Positions 8,856 through 19,071 are shown, numbered from the stretch's first letter. The stretch: DNA of 64,000 nucleotides from Pseudomonas brassicacearum (GCF_000585995.1 NZ_CP007410.1:434001-498000); one strand, 5' to 3'. The notes: generated from the letters alone by a model not told the origin. Translations and numbers: made by a program.

Positions 8856-10538
8856 TCAGCGCACGCGCACATAGGTTCCCGGGGCCGCTTCCTGGGGTGG
8901 ATAGTTCGCGTTGCCCAGGGTCATCAGGGTTTCATGCTGGGCCCCGGAGCGCGCCTGGATCCAGGCCAGCCATTGGGTCCACCAACTGCCGTCGACGTGC
9001 TTGGCGTCGTAGTACCAGGCCCGAGGGTCGCCGGTCAGTTTCGGGTTTTCGACGTAATTGGCCTTCGGGTTGCTCGGCGGGTTGAGGATGCTCTGGACAT
9101 GCCCGCTGTTGGACAGCACGAAGCGCCGTTCGCCACCCAGCAGCAGCGTCGAGCGATACACCGCATCCCAGGGCGTGATGTGATCGTTGATGCCGGCCAC
9201 GCTGAAGCTGTCTACCGTGACTTTCTGCAGGTCTATCGGTGTGCCGCACACCTCCAGGCCGCCGACGTGGGTCAGGGGATTGTGCTTGAAGAAATCCAGC
9301 AGGTCGCCGTGGAGGGCCGCCGGCAGCCGGGTGGTGTCGTTGTTCCAGTAGAGGATGTCGAAGGCCGGCGGCTCTTTGCCCAGCAGGTAGTTATTGATGA
9401 AGTAAGTCCAGATCAGGTCGTTGGGCCGCATCCAGGCGAACACCCGGGCCAGGTCGCGGCCATCGAGGATGCCTTTCTGGTAGGAACGACGCTTGGCGGC
9501 TTCGAGGGTCTGTTCGTCAATGAACAACGTGGCCTGGCTGTCGATCTGGCTATCGAGCAGGCTCACCACGTACGTAGCGCTCGCCACCCGGCGCAGCTGC
9601 CGCTTGGCTTGCAGATGGCCTTGCAGGGCAGCGATGGTCATGCCGCCGGCGCAGGCGCCCATCAGGTTGACCTCGCGGGCGCCGGTGATCGCCCGGCACA
9701 CGTTCATGGCTTCTTCCGCCGCCTGGACGTAGCTGGACAGGCCCCATTCGCGGTGACGCACATCGGGATTGCGCCAGCTGATGATGAACACCTGCAAGCC
9801 GTTTTTCAGGGCGTATTGGACGAAGCTGTTGGAGGGGCTCAGGTCGAAGATGTAGAACTTGTTGATCTGCGGCGGCACGATCAGCAGCGGCTTGGCGTAT
9901 TGCTTTTCGCTCATGGACTTGTACTGGATCAGTTCCAGCATCTCATTGCGAAACACCACCGCGCCGGGGGTGGTGGCCAGGGTCTTGCCGACTTCGAAGG
10001 CATGGGGCGTGGTTTGTCGCGGCAAGCCGTCGTTGTGCAGCAGGTCGTCCACCAGGTGACTGATGCCACGCACCAGGCTGCTGCCGCCGGAGTTGAACAG
10101 CTCCTTGATCGCCAGGGGATTGAGCAAGGTATTGGAGGGCGATACGGCGTCGTTGAGCAGCGCGAAGGCGAAATGCGCGCGGGCCTGGTCGTCCGGGCTC
10201 ATGTCGCTTTCGTCGATCCAGCTCCTGACCTGTTTCTGCCAGCTCAGGTACGCCTGCAGGCTCCGCCGGTAGAACGGATTGAGCTGCCAGGTGGGATCGG
10301 CAAAACGCGGGTCCTTGGGGTTGGCGGGGTGCAGGGTTTCGCCGAGCAACACACGGCCCAACTGGCTGCCCAGTCGCAACGCATGCCGGGCACTGTGCAC
10401 CGGGTTGCGCAAACCGTGGGCGGCCACGCTGCGCAAAGTAGACAGCAGGTCCCTGCCACGCAAGCCGGTGATCGCACTTTGTGCATTGATGAAGCTGGCA
10501 GGGACGGGCATGGAGCCCTTCGCCGGTTTGTCGCGCAT
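8856..10538 (-). CDS. phaC2: class II poly(3-hydroxyalkanoate) synthase 2
   Basis: PhaC2 polymerises medium-chain (R)-3-hydroxyacyl-CoAs into PHA at the granule surface. The 560-residue enzyme has the lipase-like box GACAGG with catalytic Cys296, Asp452 (in NDHITPW) and His480 (in SNSGHVQS), the family triad. It is about 550 residues, typical of class II, and is collinear with PhaC1 in the same locus, evidently by duplication. The start is the ATG preceded by GAAGGAG. The gene lies between phaZ and phaD. Confidence 0.97.
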   Translation of the reverse strand: MRDKPAKGSMPVPASFINAQSAITGLRGRDLLSTLRSVAAHGLRNPVHSARHALRLGSQLGRVLLGETLHPANPKDPRFADPTWQLNPFYRRSLQAYLSWQKQVRSWIDESDMSPDDQARAHFAFALLNDAVSPSNTLLNPLAIKELFNSGGSSLVRGISHLVDDLLHNDGLPRQTTPHAFEVGKTLATTPGAVVFRNEMLELIQYKSMSEKQYAKPLLIVPPQINKFYIFDLSPSNSFVQYALKNGLQVFIISWRNPDVRHREWGLSSYVQAAEEAMNVCRAITGAREVNLMGACAGGMTIAALQGHLQAKRQLRRVASATYVVSLLDSQIDSQATLFIDEQTLEAAKRRSYQKGILDGRDLARVFAWMRPNDLIWTYFINNYLLGKEPPAFDILYWNNDTTRLPAALHGDLLDFFKHNPLTHVGGLEVCGTPIDLQKVTVDSFSVAGINDHITPWDAVYRSTLLLGGERRFVLSNSGHVQSILNPPSNPKANYVENPKLTGDPRAWYYDAKHVDGSWWTQWLAWIQARSGAQHETLMTLGNANYPPQEAAPGTYVRVR

Positions 10539-10649
10539 GAGTCAACTCCTTCGTCATCAGGCTAAAAACAAACACACCGAACCAGACAACATAGTCGCTG
10601 TTTCGGGTTGCTGCGCGTTCCGGCGTCCTGCCAGGCGCTATGGGCGGTG

Positions 10650-11507
10650 TCAGCCACCCCCCAGTGGCGCGGGATGCGGGTGCATGACCGCGCGCTGACG
10701 TTCTTCCTCCAGAAATTTCATGATGATCGGCGCCACGGCCTCGGCCCGCGTAATCAGGAACAGATGGCCGTCATCGATGATGTGCAACTGGGCGTTGGGA
10801 ATGCGCCAGGCCAGCATGCGCATGTTGATCAGTGGAATCAGCGGGTCATCGTCGCCAGCCAGCACCAGCGTGGGCTGGTGGATCTTGTGCAGCCAGTGGA
10901 TGCTGGTCCAGCCGAGACCGGCAAACAGTTGCCAGTAATAACCGAGCTTGCCCGCCGAACGAACCTTGGCCGCATGACTGGCCGCCAGGCTCGGGTCGCG
11001 GCGGAACGAGCCGCCGTAGATCAGCGGGGCGATGCGCATCACATGGGACGGCTGAACGTAGCGCCGGGGGCTTGCCATCATCCACAGCACTTTCGGTTTG
11101 CCCGGCACCATCACCGCCCCGGCGGCGGTGGCTGCCAGCACCAGTTTCTTGCAGCGCTCAGGGTAGTCATAGGCGAACTGTTGGGCCAGGGCGCCACCCC
11201 AGGACACGCCAATCACGTTGACCTGCCCATAGTCGAGGTAATCGAGCATGCGCGCGGTGAGTTTTGCCAGGCCAGGAAAACGATACGGCCGGTTGGGCGT
11301 CGACGAACCGCCGACACCGGGCACATCGAAGGCGATGACTTCCAGGTCCGGGTCCAAGGCCTCGATGAACGGGAATACCAGCTCCAGGTTGGCGCCGATG
11401 CCGTTGAAAATCAGCAAGGGCGTCAAGTGAGGCTTGCCGGGACGTACCGCGGTGCGCAAGGTCTGGCCATCCAGATCGACGGTACGGAAGATGTACGGTT
11501 GCGGCAT
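10650..11507 (-). CDS. phaZ: intracellular poly(3-hydroxyalkanoate) depolymerase
   Basis: PhaZ mobilises stored mcl-PHA by hydrolysing the polymer inside the cell. The 285-residue alpha/beta-hydrolase shows the nucleophile elbow GVSWGG with Ser102, Asp221 (in AGDDDPLIP) and His248 (in DDGHLF). These are the same positions known for the P. putida enzyme. An oxyanion-type loop NGIGANL lies near residue 35. It is encoded between phaC1 and phaC2 on the same strand, separated from phaC1 by a REP doublet, so differential expression from phaC1 is likely. Confidence 0.97.
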   Translation of the reverse strand: MPQPYIFRTVDLDGQTLRTAVRPGKPHLTPLLIFNGIGANLELVFPFIEALDPDLEVIAFDVPGVGGSSTPNRPYRFPGLAKLTARMLDYLDYGQVNVIGVSWGGALAQQFAYDYPERCKKLVLAATAAGAVMVPGKPKVLWMMASPRRYVQPSHVMRIAPLIYGGSFRRDPSLAASHAAKVRSAGKLGYYWQLFAGLGWTSIHWLHKIHQPTLVLAGDDDPLIPLINMRMLAWRIPNAQLHIIDDGHLFLITRAEAVAPIIMKFLEEERQRAVMHPHPAPLGGG

Positions 11508-11558
11508 GCTTCAAGCCCTGTGGGTTGGGTCGCTGTCTTTCATTTTTCCCGGATCCCT

Positions 11559-11648
11559 TGTGGGAGCGAGCTTGCTCGCGATGACGGCGGTACATCCAAC
11601 ATCAATGTCGGCTGACACACTGTCATCGCGAGCAAGCTCGCTCCCACA
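11559..11648. repeat. paired REP element (REPIN-like), 90 bp
   Basis: Inverted copies of GTGGGAGCGAGCTTGCTCGC flank a 42-base spacer. It is in the phaC1-phaZ gap, where it could slow 3' decay of the phaC1 message or attenuate read-through into phaZ. Confidence 0.94.
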
Positions 11649-11767
11649 TGGGGTCTGCTGTGAACATGGGTTTTATGTTCGCCAGCGCTGTGGGCATTGC
11701 ATTCAGTGTCGGCTGGCGGGATGTATTCGTGAGCAAGCCCACCCCCGCAGCAGACGAGTTGCATCCC

Positions 11768-13447
11768 TTACCGCTCATGCACATAAGTACCGGGCGCCGC
11801 CTCGCCGGCCGGATAGGCCTTGTTGCCCAGGACGGTCGGGGCTTTTTTCAGTTTGCCCGAACGTTCGGCCTGCCAGGCTTGCCAATGCAGCCACCAGGAG
11901 TCGGTGTGCTTGGTGGAGTTTTCCTGCCAGTCCTCAGCCTTGGCCGGCATGTCGTCACTGGTCATGTAGCGCGACTTGGGATTGCCCGGCGGGTTGAGGA
12001 TGCTCTGGATGTGACCGCTGCTCGACAGTACGAATTCCACTTTCCCACCGAACAGTTGCGCTGACTTGTAGCAGGACTTCCACGGGGTGATGTGGTCGTT
12101 GGTGCCGGCCAGGGAAAAAATGTCGGCGGTAACCTGCTTGAGGTCGATCGGCGTGCCGCACACTTCCAGTGCATTGGGCCGGATCAACGGGTTGTTTTTG
12201 AACATCTCGATGAGATCGCCGTGGAACGCCGCCGGAAGCCGAGTGGTGTCGTTGTTCCAGAACAGGATGTCGAACACCGGCGGCTCGTTGCCCAGCAGGT
12301 AGTTATTGACCCAGTAGTTCCAGATCAGGTCGTTGGGGCGCATCCAGGCGAAGACCTTGGCCATGTCGCGGCCTTCGAGCACACCGGCCTGGTAGGAATG
12401 GCGCTTGGCCGCTTCCAGGGTCTGCTCGTCGACGAACAGCGCGACGTCGGTGTCCAGGGTGGTGTCGAGCACGCTGACCAGCAGGGTCAGGGCATTGACC
12501 TTTTTCTCACCGAGGGCGGCGTAGTGACCCAGCAGCGCGGTGCAGGTGATGCCGCCTGAGCAGGCGCCCAGCATGTTCACGTCTTTGCTACCGGTGATGG
12601 CCGTGACCACGTCCACCGCTTCCTTGAGCGCCTCGATGTAGGTCGACAGGCCCCACTCACGCTGTTCCTTGGTGGGGTTGCGCCAGCTGACGATGAAGGT
12701 CTGCACATTGCTGCGCAGGCAGAAGCGCGCCAGGCTCTTGTCCGGGCTGAGGTCGAAGACGTAGAACTTGTTGATCTGTGGCGGTACCACCAGCAGCGGT
12801 CGCTCGTGGACCTGTTCGGTGATGGGGCGGTACTGGATCAGTTCCAGCACGTCGTTGCGAAACACCACGGCGCCTTCGGTCACGCCCAGGCTCTTGCCGA
12901 CCTCGAAGGCGCCCATGTCGACCTGGCTGGGCATACCGCCGTTGTGCACCAGATCCTTGGCCAAGTGGGACAGGCCGTCCAGCAGGCTCTTGCCGCCGGT
13001 TTCGAAGAAGCGCTTGACCGCTGCGGGGTTGGCCGCCGAGTTGGTCGGGGCCATGGCTTCGGTCATCAGGTTGATCACGAAATGCCCGCGGCTGATGTCC
13101 TGGGGCGAGAGGCTGCTGTCGTCAATCCAGGCGTGCAGCTCCTTGCGCCACGCCAGGTAGGTTTGCAGATAACGTTTGTAGAGCGGGTTCTGGCTCCACG
13201 CCGGGTCGGCGAAGCGACGGTCATCGCTTGAAGGTTGCAGCGCGGATTTGCCGAACAGGACGTTCTTGAGTTCCAAGCCGAAATGGGTGACGTGCTTGAC
13301 GCTGTGCAGCGGTTGTTTGATGGCCTGGGTCAGCACCATTCGGGCAGAGGCCAGCAGATCTTTTCTGCGCAAGCCGACGACAGGATTCAACCCCAGGGTA
13401 TTTTCCGAGGCCTGGTACTTCAGGTCATCGTTGTTCTTGTTGCTCAT
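11768..13447 (-). CDS. phaC1: class II poly(3-hydroxyalkanoate) synthase 1
   Basis: PhaC1 is the main mcl-PHA polymerase. The 559-residue protein has GACSGG with catalytic Cys296, Asp451 (NDHITPW) and His479 (SSSGHIQS), plus the conserved PPQINKFYVFDLSPDKS and WNNDTTRLP segments. The start ATG is preceded by GGAG at a distance of nine bases. Codons 3-6 read AACAAGAACAAC, a match to the A-rich motif used by Hfq/Crc to block translation during catabolite repression; Crc control of phaC1 is known in P. putida. It leads the pha operon on the minus strand. Confidence 0.97.
   Translation of the reverse strand: MSNKNNDDLKYQASENTLGLNPVVGLRRKDLLASARMVLTQAIKQPLHSVKHVTHFGLELKNVLFGKSALQPSSDDRRFADPAWSQNPLYKRYLQTYLAWRKELHAWIDDSSLSPQDISRGHFVINLMTEAMAPTNSAANPAAVKRFFETGGKSLLDGLSHLAKDLVHNGGMPSQVDMGAFEVGKSLGVTEGAVVFRNDVLELIQYRPITEQVHERPLLVVPPQINKFYVFDLSPDKSLARFCLRSNVQTFIVSWRNPTKEQREWGLSTYIEALKEAVDVVTAITGSKDVNMLGACSGGITCTALLGHYAALGEKKVNALTLLVSVLDTTLDTDVALFVDEQTLEAAKRHSYQAGVLEGRDMAKVFAWMRPNDLIWNYWVNNYLLGNEPPVFDILFWNNDTTRLPAAFHGDLIEMFKNNPLIRPNALEVCGTPIDLKQVTADIFSLAGTNDHITPWKSCYKSAQLFGGKVEFVLSSSGHIQSILNPPGNPKSRYMTSDDMPAKAEDWQENSTKHTDSWWLHWQAWQAERSGKLKKAPTVLGNKAYPAGEAAPGTYVHER
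13430..13441 (-). promoter_or_regulatory. candidate Hfq/Crc (CA) motif at the start of phaC1
   Basis: On the mRNA strand this reads AACAAGAACAAC, matching AANAANAA in the ARN register, at codons 3-6 of phaC1. Motifs of this type near a start codon are bound by Hfq with Crc to repress translation. Function here is inferred. Confidence 0.6.
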
Positions 13448-13565
13448 CTACGACGCTCCATTGTCCTTCAGACGAGTACCCGGGCCGTGCCGTAAAGCCA
13501 CACAGCATTGCCAGGTACGCTGCTCGGGTGACCGTTAATTCCGCATCGAGGCCAATGAGGAAACT

Positions 13566-13612
13566 TGTGCAAGGAACTCGCAGGTTCCTTTGCAGGGAAC
13601 TTGCCAGCTCCA
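13566..13612 (-). promoter_or_regulatory. overlapping stem-loops upstream of phaC1
   Basis: AAGGAAC (13571-13577) and GTTCCTT (13584-13590) form a hairpin. The second arm can instead pair with GGGAAC just after it. The two structures share the GTTCC segment and are mutually exclusive. They lie about 120-165 bases upstream of the phaC1 start, in the 276-base gap after the DUF971 gene. No T-run follows on the minus strand. Confidence 0.4.
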
Positions 13613-13723
13613 TTGGTTACCCGAGTTTAATTTTTTTCGCAAGCAGGCCAGTCATTGACGTTGCCGCGCGGGCATTCAAACAGATGAGTCTAGAAAAATC
13701 GCCCTAAAGCGCCAGCCCTTGAG

Positions 13724-14101
13724 TTAGAGCATCAGCTTGACGACGGACTCGCTCGGGTCGCGGGTTTTTCCGGCGGCCTTGAGTTCAGCAAGATAATCGT
13801 TCCACAAGTCTTCCTGGCGCACCGCCAACTGGTAGAGATAGTCCCAGGTGAACAGTCCGCTGTCGTGGCCGTCGTCGAAGGTCAGTTTCAGTGCGTACTG
13901 GCCGGCCGGCTCGACCTTGCTCAGGCCGACGTTGAGCTTGCCGTATTGCAGGATGGGTTTGCCGTGGCCCTGGACCTCGGCGGAAGGCGAATGCACCCGC
14001 AGGAATTCGGCGGGCAGGTGATACTCCTCGTCTGGCGCGTATTTGAGCGTCAGGGTCTTGGAGGCTTTGTGCAGGTTGATGGCGGTGGGGAGTTTGGTCA
14101 T
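13724..14101 (-). CDS. DUF971 domain protein (gamma-butyrobetaine hydroxylase-like N-terminal domain)
   Basis: This 125-residue protein is a stand-alone DUF971 domain, a small beta-rich fold also found at the N-terminus of gamma-butyrobetaine dioxygenases and in some Fe-S and Mrp-associated proteins. Visible family features are LTLKYAPDEEYHLPAEFLRVHSPSAE, then YALKLTFDDGHDSGLFTWDYLYQLA. The start MTKLPTAINLHK is chosen because the open frame upstream runs through a REP element. It is conserved between hslU and phaC1 in Pseudomonas. The biochemical role is unknown. Confidence 0.88.
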   Translation of the reverse strand: MTKLPTAINLHKASKTLTLKYAPDEEYHLPAEFLRVHSPSAEVQGHGKPILQYGKLNVGLSKVEPAGQYALKLTFDDGHDSGLFTWDYLYQLAVRQEDLWNDYLAELKAAGKTRDPSESVVKLML

Positions 14102-14141
14102 GGCAGATCGTCCGTTTCGTGACGCCTTGCATGAGCGATCC

Positions 14142-14272
14142 GTGGCGAGGGAGCTTGCTCCCGCTGGAGGGCGAAGCCCTCCCAAAAGACTCCCGATAAT
14201 CCGCCGGATAAGCGGCGGCGTCGGGTTTTTGGGGCCGCTTCGCGACCCAGCGGGAGCAAGCTCCCTCGCCAC
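14142..14272. repeat. long REP palindrome, second family (131 bp)
   Basis: GTGGCGAGGGAGCTTGCTCC at the left and its complement at the right bound a 131-base element. Inner segments (GGGCGAAGCCC and GGCCGCTTCGCGACC) also offer pairing. It separates hslU from the DUF971 gene. The core differs from the GTGGGAGCGGGC family seen elsewhere in this window. Confidence 0.9.
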
Positions 14273-14298
14273 AGGAGCCCGCTCACACAGCGTGTGAC

Positions 14299-15636
14299 CT
14301 ACAGGATATACCGCGACAGGTCTTCGTTTTGCGCCAATTCACCCAGGTGGCTGTTGACGTACTCGGCGTCGATGAGGATCGGCGCTTCGTTGTGGGCGCT
14401 GGCCAGGTCGCCGGCGCTGAAGGACACTTCCTCGAGCAGGCGTTCGAGCAGCGTGTGCAGGCGACGGGCACCGATGTTCTCGGTCTTCTCGTTGACCTGC
14501 CAGGCGATCTGCGCCAGGCGCTTGATGCCTTCGGGCGTGAACTCGATGTTCAGGCCTTCGGTCTTGAGCAGCGCGCAATACTGTTCGGTCAAGGAGGCAT
14601 GGGGTTCGCTCAGGATGCGTTCGAAGTCTTCCGGCGTCAGGGCCTTGAGCTCGACACGAATCGGCAGGCGACCTTGCAGCTCTGGCACCAGGTCACTCGG
14701 CTTGCTCAGGTGGAACGCACCGGAGGCAATGAACAGGATGTGGTCGGTCTTGACCATGCCCAGCTTGGTGTTGACGGTGCAGCCTTCGATCAGCGGCAGC
14801 AGGTCGCGTTGCACACCTTCGCGGGACACATCGGCGCCGCCGACATTGCCGCGCTTGGCGACCTTGTCGATTTCGTCGATGAATACGATGCCGTGCTGCT
14901 CGACCGCTTCCAGGGCCTTGGCCTTCAGTTCTTCTTCGTTGACCAGGCGACTGGCTTCTTCATCGCGGACCAGTTTCAGCGCTTCCTTGACCTTGAGCTT
15001 GCGGTTCTTGCGCTTGCCCTTGCCCATGTTGGCGAACAGGCTCTGCAACTGGTTGGTCATTTCTTCCATGCCCGGCGGCGCGGAAATGTCGACGCCGGCG
15101 ACTTCAGCCACTTCGATCTCGATTTCCTTGTCGTCCAACTGGCCTTCGCGCAGGCGCTTGCGGAACAGCTGGCGGGTGTTGGAATCCTGGGTCGCGGCGG
15201 ACTCAGCGTTGAAACCCATGCGCGCCGGCGGCAGCAGGGCGTCGAGGATGCGCTCTTCGGCGGCGTCTTCGGCGCGGTGGCGAACCTTGGTGATTTCCTG
15301 TTCGCGCAGCAGCTTGATGGCGGCGTCGGCCAGGTCACGGATGATCGACTCGACGTCGCGGCCGACATAGCCGACTTCGGTGAACTTGGTGGCTTCGACC
15401 TTGATGAACGGTGCGTTGGCGAGTTTGGCCAGGCGCCGGGCGATCTCGGTTTTACCGACACCGGTCGGGCCGATCATCAGGATGTTCTTAGGGGTCACTT
15501 CGACGCGCAGCTCTTCGGGCAGCTGCATCCGACGCCAGCGGTTACGCAGGGCGATGGCGACGGCGCGCTTGGCATCGTCCTGGCCGATGATATGGCGGTT
15601 GAGTTCGTGGACGATTTCGCGGGGAGTCATGGACAT
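14299..15636 (-). CDS. hslU: HslU, ATPase subunit of the HslUV protease
   Basis: HslU is the AAA+ unfoldase that feeds substrates into the HslV peptidase. The 445-residue protein has Walker A GPTGVGKT (56-63), the GYVG pore loop in TEVGYVGRD (about 87-94), the I-domain inserted between residues ~110 and 240, and Walker B VFIDEID (251-257). Sensor and arginine-finger regions follow, and the protein ends DLSRYIL, the C-terminal tail that docks into HslV. It starts about 55 bases after hslV, as usual for the hslVU operon. Confidence 0.98.
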   Translation of the reverse strand: MSMTPREIVHELNRHIIGQDDAKRAVAIALRNRWRRMQLPEELRVEVTPKNILMIGPTGVGKTEIARRLAKLANAPFIKVEATKFTEVGYVGRDVESIIRDLADAAIKLLREQEITKVRHRAEDAAEERILDALLPPARMGFNAESAATQDSNTRQLFRKRLREGQLDDKEIEIEVAEVAGVDISAPPGMEEMTNQLQSLFANMGKGKRKNRKLKVKEALKLVRDEEASRLVNEEELKAKALEAVEQHGIVFIDEIDKVAKRGNVGGADVSREGVQRDLLPLIEGCTVNTKLGMVKTDHILFIASGAFHLSKPSDLVPELQGRLPIRVELKALTPEDFERILSEPHASLTEQYCALLKTEGLNIEFTPEGIKRLAQIAWQVNEKTENIGARRLHTLLERLLEEVSFSAGDLASAHNEAPILIDAEYVNSHLGELAQNEDLSRYIL

Positions 15637-15690
15637 GGTAATTGACGGTCCTCGAGCAGGAATGAGCCGTGGCGCTGGGCCGGAACAGAC

Positions 15691-16215
15691 TTATTCGTCC
15701 TGCTCCTCAATGGTCTGGGTGTGGTTGGTGAAGACACAGATGTCGCCGGCAATGCCCAAGGCAGTCTCGACGATCTCGCGGGCCGACAGGTCAGTCTTTT
15801 TCAGCAGGGCGCTGGCTGCAGCCTGGGCATAGGCACCGCCGGAACCCATGGCGATCAGGCCATCCTCGGGCTCAACGACGTCACCGTTGCCGGTGATGAT
15901 CAGCGAGGCGTCCTTGTTGGCGACCGCGAGCATGGCTTCGAGGCGGCTCAGGGAACGGTCGGTGCGCCATTCCTTGGCCAATTCCACGGCGGCACGCACC
16001 AGGTGGCCCTGATGTTTCTCAAGCTGGCCTTCGAAACGCTCGAACAGGGTAAAGGCGTCGGCAGTGGCCCCGGCGAACCCGGCGATGACCTCGCCGTGAT
16101 ACAGGCGGCGGACTTTCTTCGCGTTGCCTTTCATCACGGTGTTGCCCAGTGAAACCTGGCCGTCGCCGCCCATGACGACTTTGCCATGACGGCGGACTGA
16201 AACGATGGTGGTCAA
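15691..16215 (-). CDS. hslV: HslV, peptidase subunit of the HslUV protease
   Basis: HslV is the proteasome-like threonine peptidase. Mature protein begins with the catalytic Thr of [19 protein letters not shown], so translation must start one residue before it. The only in-frame codon there is TTG (complement of 16213-16215), with a GGAG upstream. The ATG-initiated frame seen further upstream includes a REP element and cannot be the real start. The 174-residue product has the family lengths and the [15 protein letters not shown] segment. It precedes hslU. Confidence 0.95.
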   Translation of the reverse strand: MTTIVSVRRHGKVVMGGDGQVSLGNTVMKGNAKKVRRLYHGEVIAGFAGATADAFTLFERFEGQLEKHQGHLVRAAVELAKEWRTDRSLSRLEAMLAVANKDASLIITGNGDVVEPEDGLIAMGSGGAYAQAAASALLKKTDLSAREIVETALGIAGDICVFTNHTQTIEEQDE

Positions 16216-16357
16216 GGGAGAGTCTCCACGCAGCGGGGCGAAAATGCCCGGATGGAACTCATATGGGGGTGGCGCGGGTTTTTTCAACTGTGGGGTGCGG
16301 GAGGGGATGAGTGGTGCCCCGGGGTTGTCGATCAGGTTTGCGGAAAAGGCATTCACT

Positions 16358-16449
16358 GTGGCGAGGGAGCTTGCTCCCGCTGGAGCGCGTAGCGGTCCCA
16401 AGCTGTTGGGGCTGCTGCGCAGCCCAGCGGGAGCAAGCTCCCTCGCCAC
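16358..16449. repeat. REP palindrome, second family (92 bp)
   Basis: GTGGCGAGGGAGCTTGCTCC and its complement bound a 92-base element between the SPOR gene and hslV. It is the short form of the 131-base element at 14142. Confidence 0.9.
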
Positions 16450-16483
16450 AAAAGCCCCACAGCCACGAGTGTCCTTGACGAGA

Positions 16484-17179
16484 TCAGCGGTTCTGGCGTT
16501 GTTGTAACAACAGGTTGCTGAAACCGCTGCCGGCCAATTGTTTCTGTGCCTTGGTCAGCTCTTCGCGGTTACTGAACGGGCCGACCAGGACGCGGTACCA
16601 GGTTTCGTCCTTCACGGTCCCGGACTCCACCGCCACGGACTGGCCCAGCAGAATGATCTGTGCCCGCACTTTGTCAGCGTCGGCTTCCTTGCGGAACGAG
16701 CCGGCCTGGAGGAAGAACTTGGTCACTGGCGCGGCTTTCTGCACAGGCGGTGCCGGTGGCGGTGTGATGCCGGCCAGCGCGGCCTGGGCGCGGGCGGTGT
16801 CGATCTTCGCCGCTTCGGCCGGGGTCACTGGCGTGGTCGGCACTTGCGGTGTCGGCAGGGTTTTCTCCGGCACGGCATCGGGCGGCACGATGACTTCCGA
16901 TTCCGGCAACAGGGTGTAGAAGTCGTACTTCGGCTTCACCGGCTGCGTCGGGCTTGGCGGGGTCTTGTTGGCCTCGGCGATGCGCGTGGCCTTCTGCTGC
17001 TCTTGCCGGACGCGCTTGACGTCATCGCCCTGGCCCGGGTCCAGCTTCATCAGAAACACGATGAAAGCGCCGACGGTCAGGCCGATGGCCATCCACAACC
17101 AGCCCGGAATCGGCTTCTTGGCCGGGGCCTGGTAACGACTGGCGCCGCGTTTGGGTGCAGGTTTTTTCTTGGCGGCCAA
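16484..17179 (-). CDS. SPOR domain protein (FtsN-like)
   Basis: This 231-residue bitopic protein has a basic N-terminus ([16 protein letters not shown]), one membrane helix at about residues 27-46 ([20 protein letters not shown]), a Pro/Thr/Ala-rich periplasmic linker, and a C-terminal SPOR domain (about 150-228, [20 protein letters not shown]). SPOR domains bind denuded septal glycan, so it is probably an FtsN-type division protein. The start is a TTG two bases past the argS stop, with GGAG inside the argS 3' end, implying coupling to argS. FtsN itself is variable, so the symbol is left empty. Confidence 0.9.
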   Translation of the reverse strand: MAAKKKPAPKRGASRYQAPAKKPIPGWLWMAIGLTVGAFIVFLMKLDPGQGDDVKRVRQEQQKATRIAEANKTPPSPTQPVKPKYDFYTLLPESEVIVPPDAVPEKTLPTPQVPTTPVTPAEAAKIDTARAQAALAGITPPPAPPVQKAAPVTKFFLQAGSFRKEADADKVRAQIILLGQSVAVESGTVKDETWYRVLVGPFSNREELTKAQKQLAGSGFSNLLLQQRQNR

Positions 17180-17180
17180 C

Positions 17181-18917
17181 TTACATGCGCTCCAGGGTTT
17201 CCAGGCCCAGCAATTCCAAGCCTTGCTTGAGCGTACGTCCGGTCAGCGCGGCGAGGCGCAGGCGGCTCTGCATTTGCTCTGGGGTTTGTGCGTTGAGGAT
17301 CGGGCAGTTCTCGTAGAAGCTGGAAAACAGGCCGGCCACATCGTACAGGTAAGCGCACAGGGTATGTGGCGTGCCCTTGTCGGCGACGTTGTTCAGCACT
17401 TCGCCGAACTGCGCCAGTTTCGCCGCCAGCTCCTGTTCTTGAGCGGCTTCAAGCACGATCTGGCCGTCCACTTCGTTGAAGCCCTTGCCGAGTTTGCGGA
17501 ACACCCCGGCGACACGGGTGTAGGCGTACAGCAGGTAGGGCGCGGTGTTGCCTTCGAAGTTGAGCATCAGGTCGAAGTTGAAGCTGTAGTCGCTGGTGCG
17601 GTGCTTGGACAGGTCGGCGTATTTCACCGCGTCGATGCCCACCACCTTGGCGATGTTGCGCAGTTCGTCCTCGGCCAGGTCCGGGTTCTTGCCCTTGACC
17701 AGGGTGTAGGCGCGGTCCTGGGCTTCGGTCAGCAGGTCGATCAGTTTCACCGTGCCGCCATCGCGGGTCTTGAACGGACGGCCGTCGGCGCCGTTCATGG
17801 TGCCGAAGCCCATGTGTTCCATTTCCATCGGACGGGTCACGAAACCGGCCTGGCGTGCCACTTCGAACACTTGCTGGAAGTGCAGGGCCTGGCGTTGGTC
17901 GACGAAGTACAGGACCCGATCGGCCTTGAGCACGTTGTTGCGGTAGCGCACGGCTGCCAGGTCGGTGGTGGCGTAGAGGTAGCCGCCGTCGGCCTTGACG
18001 ATGATTACTGGAAGCGGCTCGCCGTCGGCGGTCTTGAACTGGTCGAGGAACACGCACTGGGCGCCGTTGCTTTCCACCAGCATGCCCTTGGCCTTGAGGT
18101 CGTTGACCACGTTGATCAGGTCATCGTTGTAGGCGCTTTCACCCATCACGTCGGCCATGGTCAATTTGACGTTCAGCAGCTCGTAGATTTTCTGGCAGTG
18201 GGACAGGGAGATGTCCTTGAACTTGCTCCACAGCGCCAGGCACTCGGCATCGCCGGCCTGCAGCTTGACCACCAGGCCGCGGGCGCGGTCGGCGAACTCG
18301 GGCGACTCGTCGAAGCGTTGCTTGGCGGCACGGTAGAAGTTCTCCAGGTCCGACAGTTCGTCGCTGGTGATCGGGTTTTCCTGCAGGTAGGCCATCAGCA
18401 TGCCGAACTGGGTGCCCCAGTCGCCGACGTGGTTCTGGCGGATCACGGTGTCGCCGAGAAACTCCAGGACCCGGGCCACGCCGTCGCCGATGATGGTCGA
18501 GCGCAGGTGGCCGACGTGCATCTCCTTGGCGAGGTTGGGGGCCGAGAGGTCAACCACGGTGCGCTGCACCGGGCCGGCCTTGCGCACGCCGATGTGGGCG
18601 TCGGCCAGGGCCGCGTCCAGGCGCGAGGCCAGGGCCTGGGTGTTCTGGAAGAAATTGATGAAGCCGGGGCCGGCGATGTCAGCCTTGCTGACGTTCTCGT
18701 CGGCCGGCAGCGCGGCGATGATTTTCTCCGCCAGGTCCCGCGGTTTCATGCCGGCCGGCTTGGCGAGCATCATCGCGATGTTGCTGGCGAAGTCGCCGTG
18801 GGTCTTGTCGCGGGTGTTTTCGACCTGAATCGCCGGCGACAGGCCTTCTGGCAGCACACCTTCAGTGACGAGTTGGGCGATGGCTTGCTGGATGAGCTGG
18901 CGAATGGTGTCTTTCAT
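17181..18917 (-). CDS. argS: arginyl-tRNA synthetase
   Basis: ArgS charges tRNA-Arg with arginine. The 578-residue class I enzyme has the HIGH-like motif HVGH at 134-137 (in [13 protein letters not shown]), the N-terminal Add-1 domain that binds the tRNA D-loop (residues 1-110), and a C-terminal anticodon-binding helical bundle ending LGLETLERM. The start [10 protein letters not shown] was chosen over an ATG five codons upstream, by family alignment. It is encoded downstream of priA and directly ahead of the SPOR gene. Confidence 0.98.
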   Translation of the reverse strand: MKDTIRQLIQQAIAQLVTEGVLPEGLSPAIQVENTRDKTHGDFASNIAMMLAKPAGMKPRDLAEKIIAALPADENVSKADIAGPGFINFFQNTQALASRLDAALADAHIGVRKAGPVQRTVVDLSAPNLAKEMHVGHLRSTIIGDGVARVLEFLGDTVIRQNHVGDWGTQFGMLMAYLQENPITSDELSDLENFYRAAKQRFDESPEFADRARGLVVKLQAGDAECLALWSKFKDISLSHCQKIYELLNVKLTMADVMGESAYNDDLINVVNDLKAKGMLVESNGAQCVFLDQFKTADGEPLPVIIVKADGGYLYATTDLAAVRYRNNVLKADRVLYFVDQRQALHFQQVFEVARQAGFVTRPMEMEHMGFGTMNGADGRPFKTRDGGTVKLIDLLTEAQDRAYTLVKGKNPDLAEDELRNIAKVVGIDAVKYADLSKHRTSDYSFNFDLMLNFEGNTAPYLLYAYTRVAGVFRKLGKGFNEVDGQIVLEAAQEQELAAKLAQFGEVLNNVADKGTPHTLCAYLYDVAGLFSSFYENCPILNAQTPEQMQSRLRLAALTGRTLKQGLELLGLETLERM

Positions 18918-19071
18918 GGTCTTCTCTTTCAACCGCAGGCGCGGCGGCGCTTCGATGCGCTGGTGGAAAAACTGGGCATTATCCGTGGCCCGGACGAGCT
19001 TGCCAACTGTAGCGGGTCGGTTGGGGCTGTGGGGTGATTATTCTGGGTGGCCTGGATGTATGCGATCCACC

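Noticed and set aside
8547..10565. 672-codon plus-strand frame over phaC2
   Set aside because: Antisense shadow; phaC2 has its full catalytic triad on the other strand.
13448..13723. sigma-54 promoter ahead of phaC1
   Set aside because: The region was checked on the minus strand for GG-N10-GC with TGGCAC/TTGCA spacing; the nearest candidate (TGGCAATGCTGTGTGGC) does not fit.
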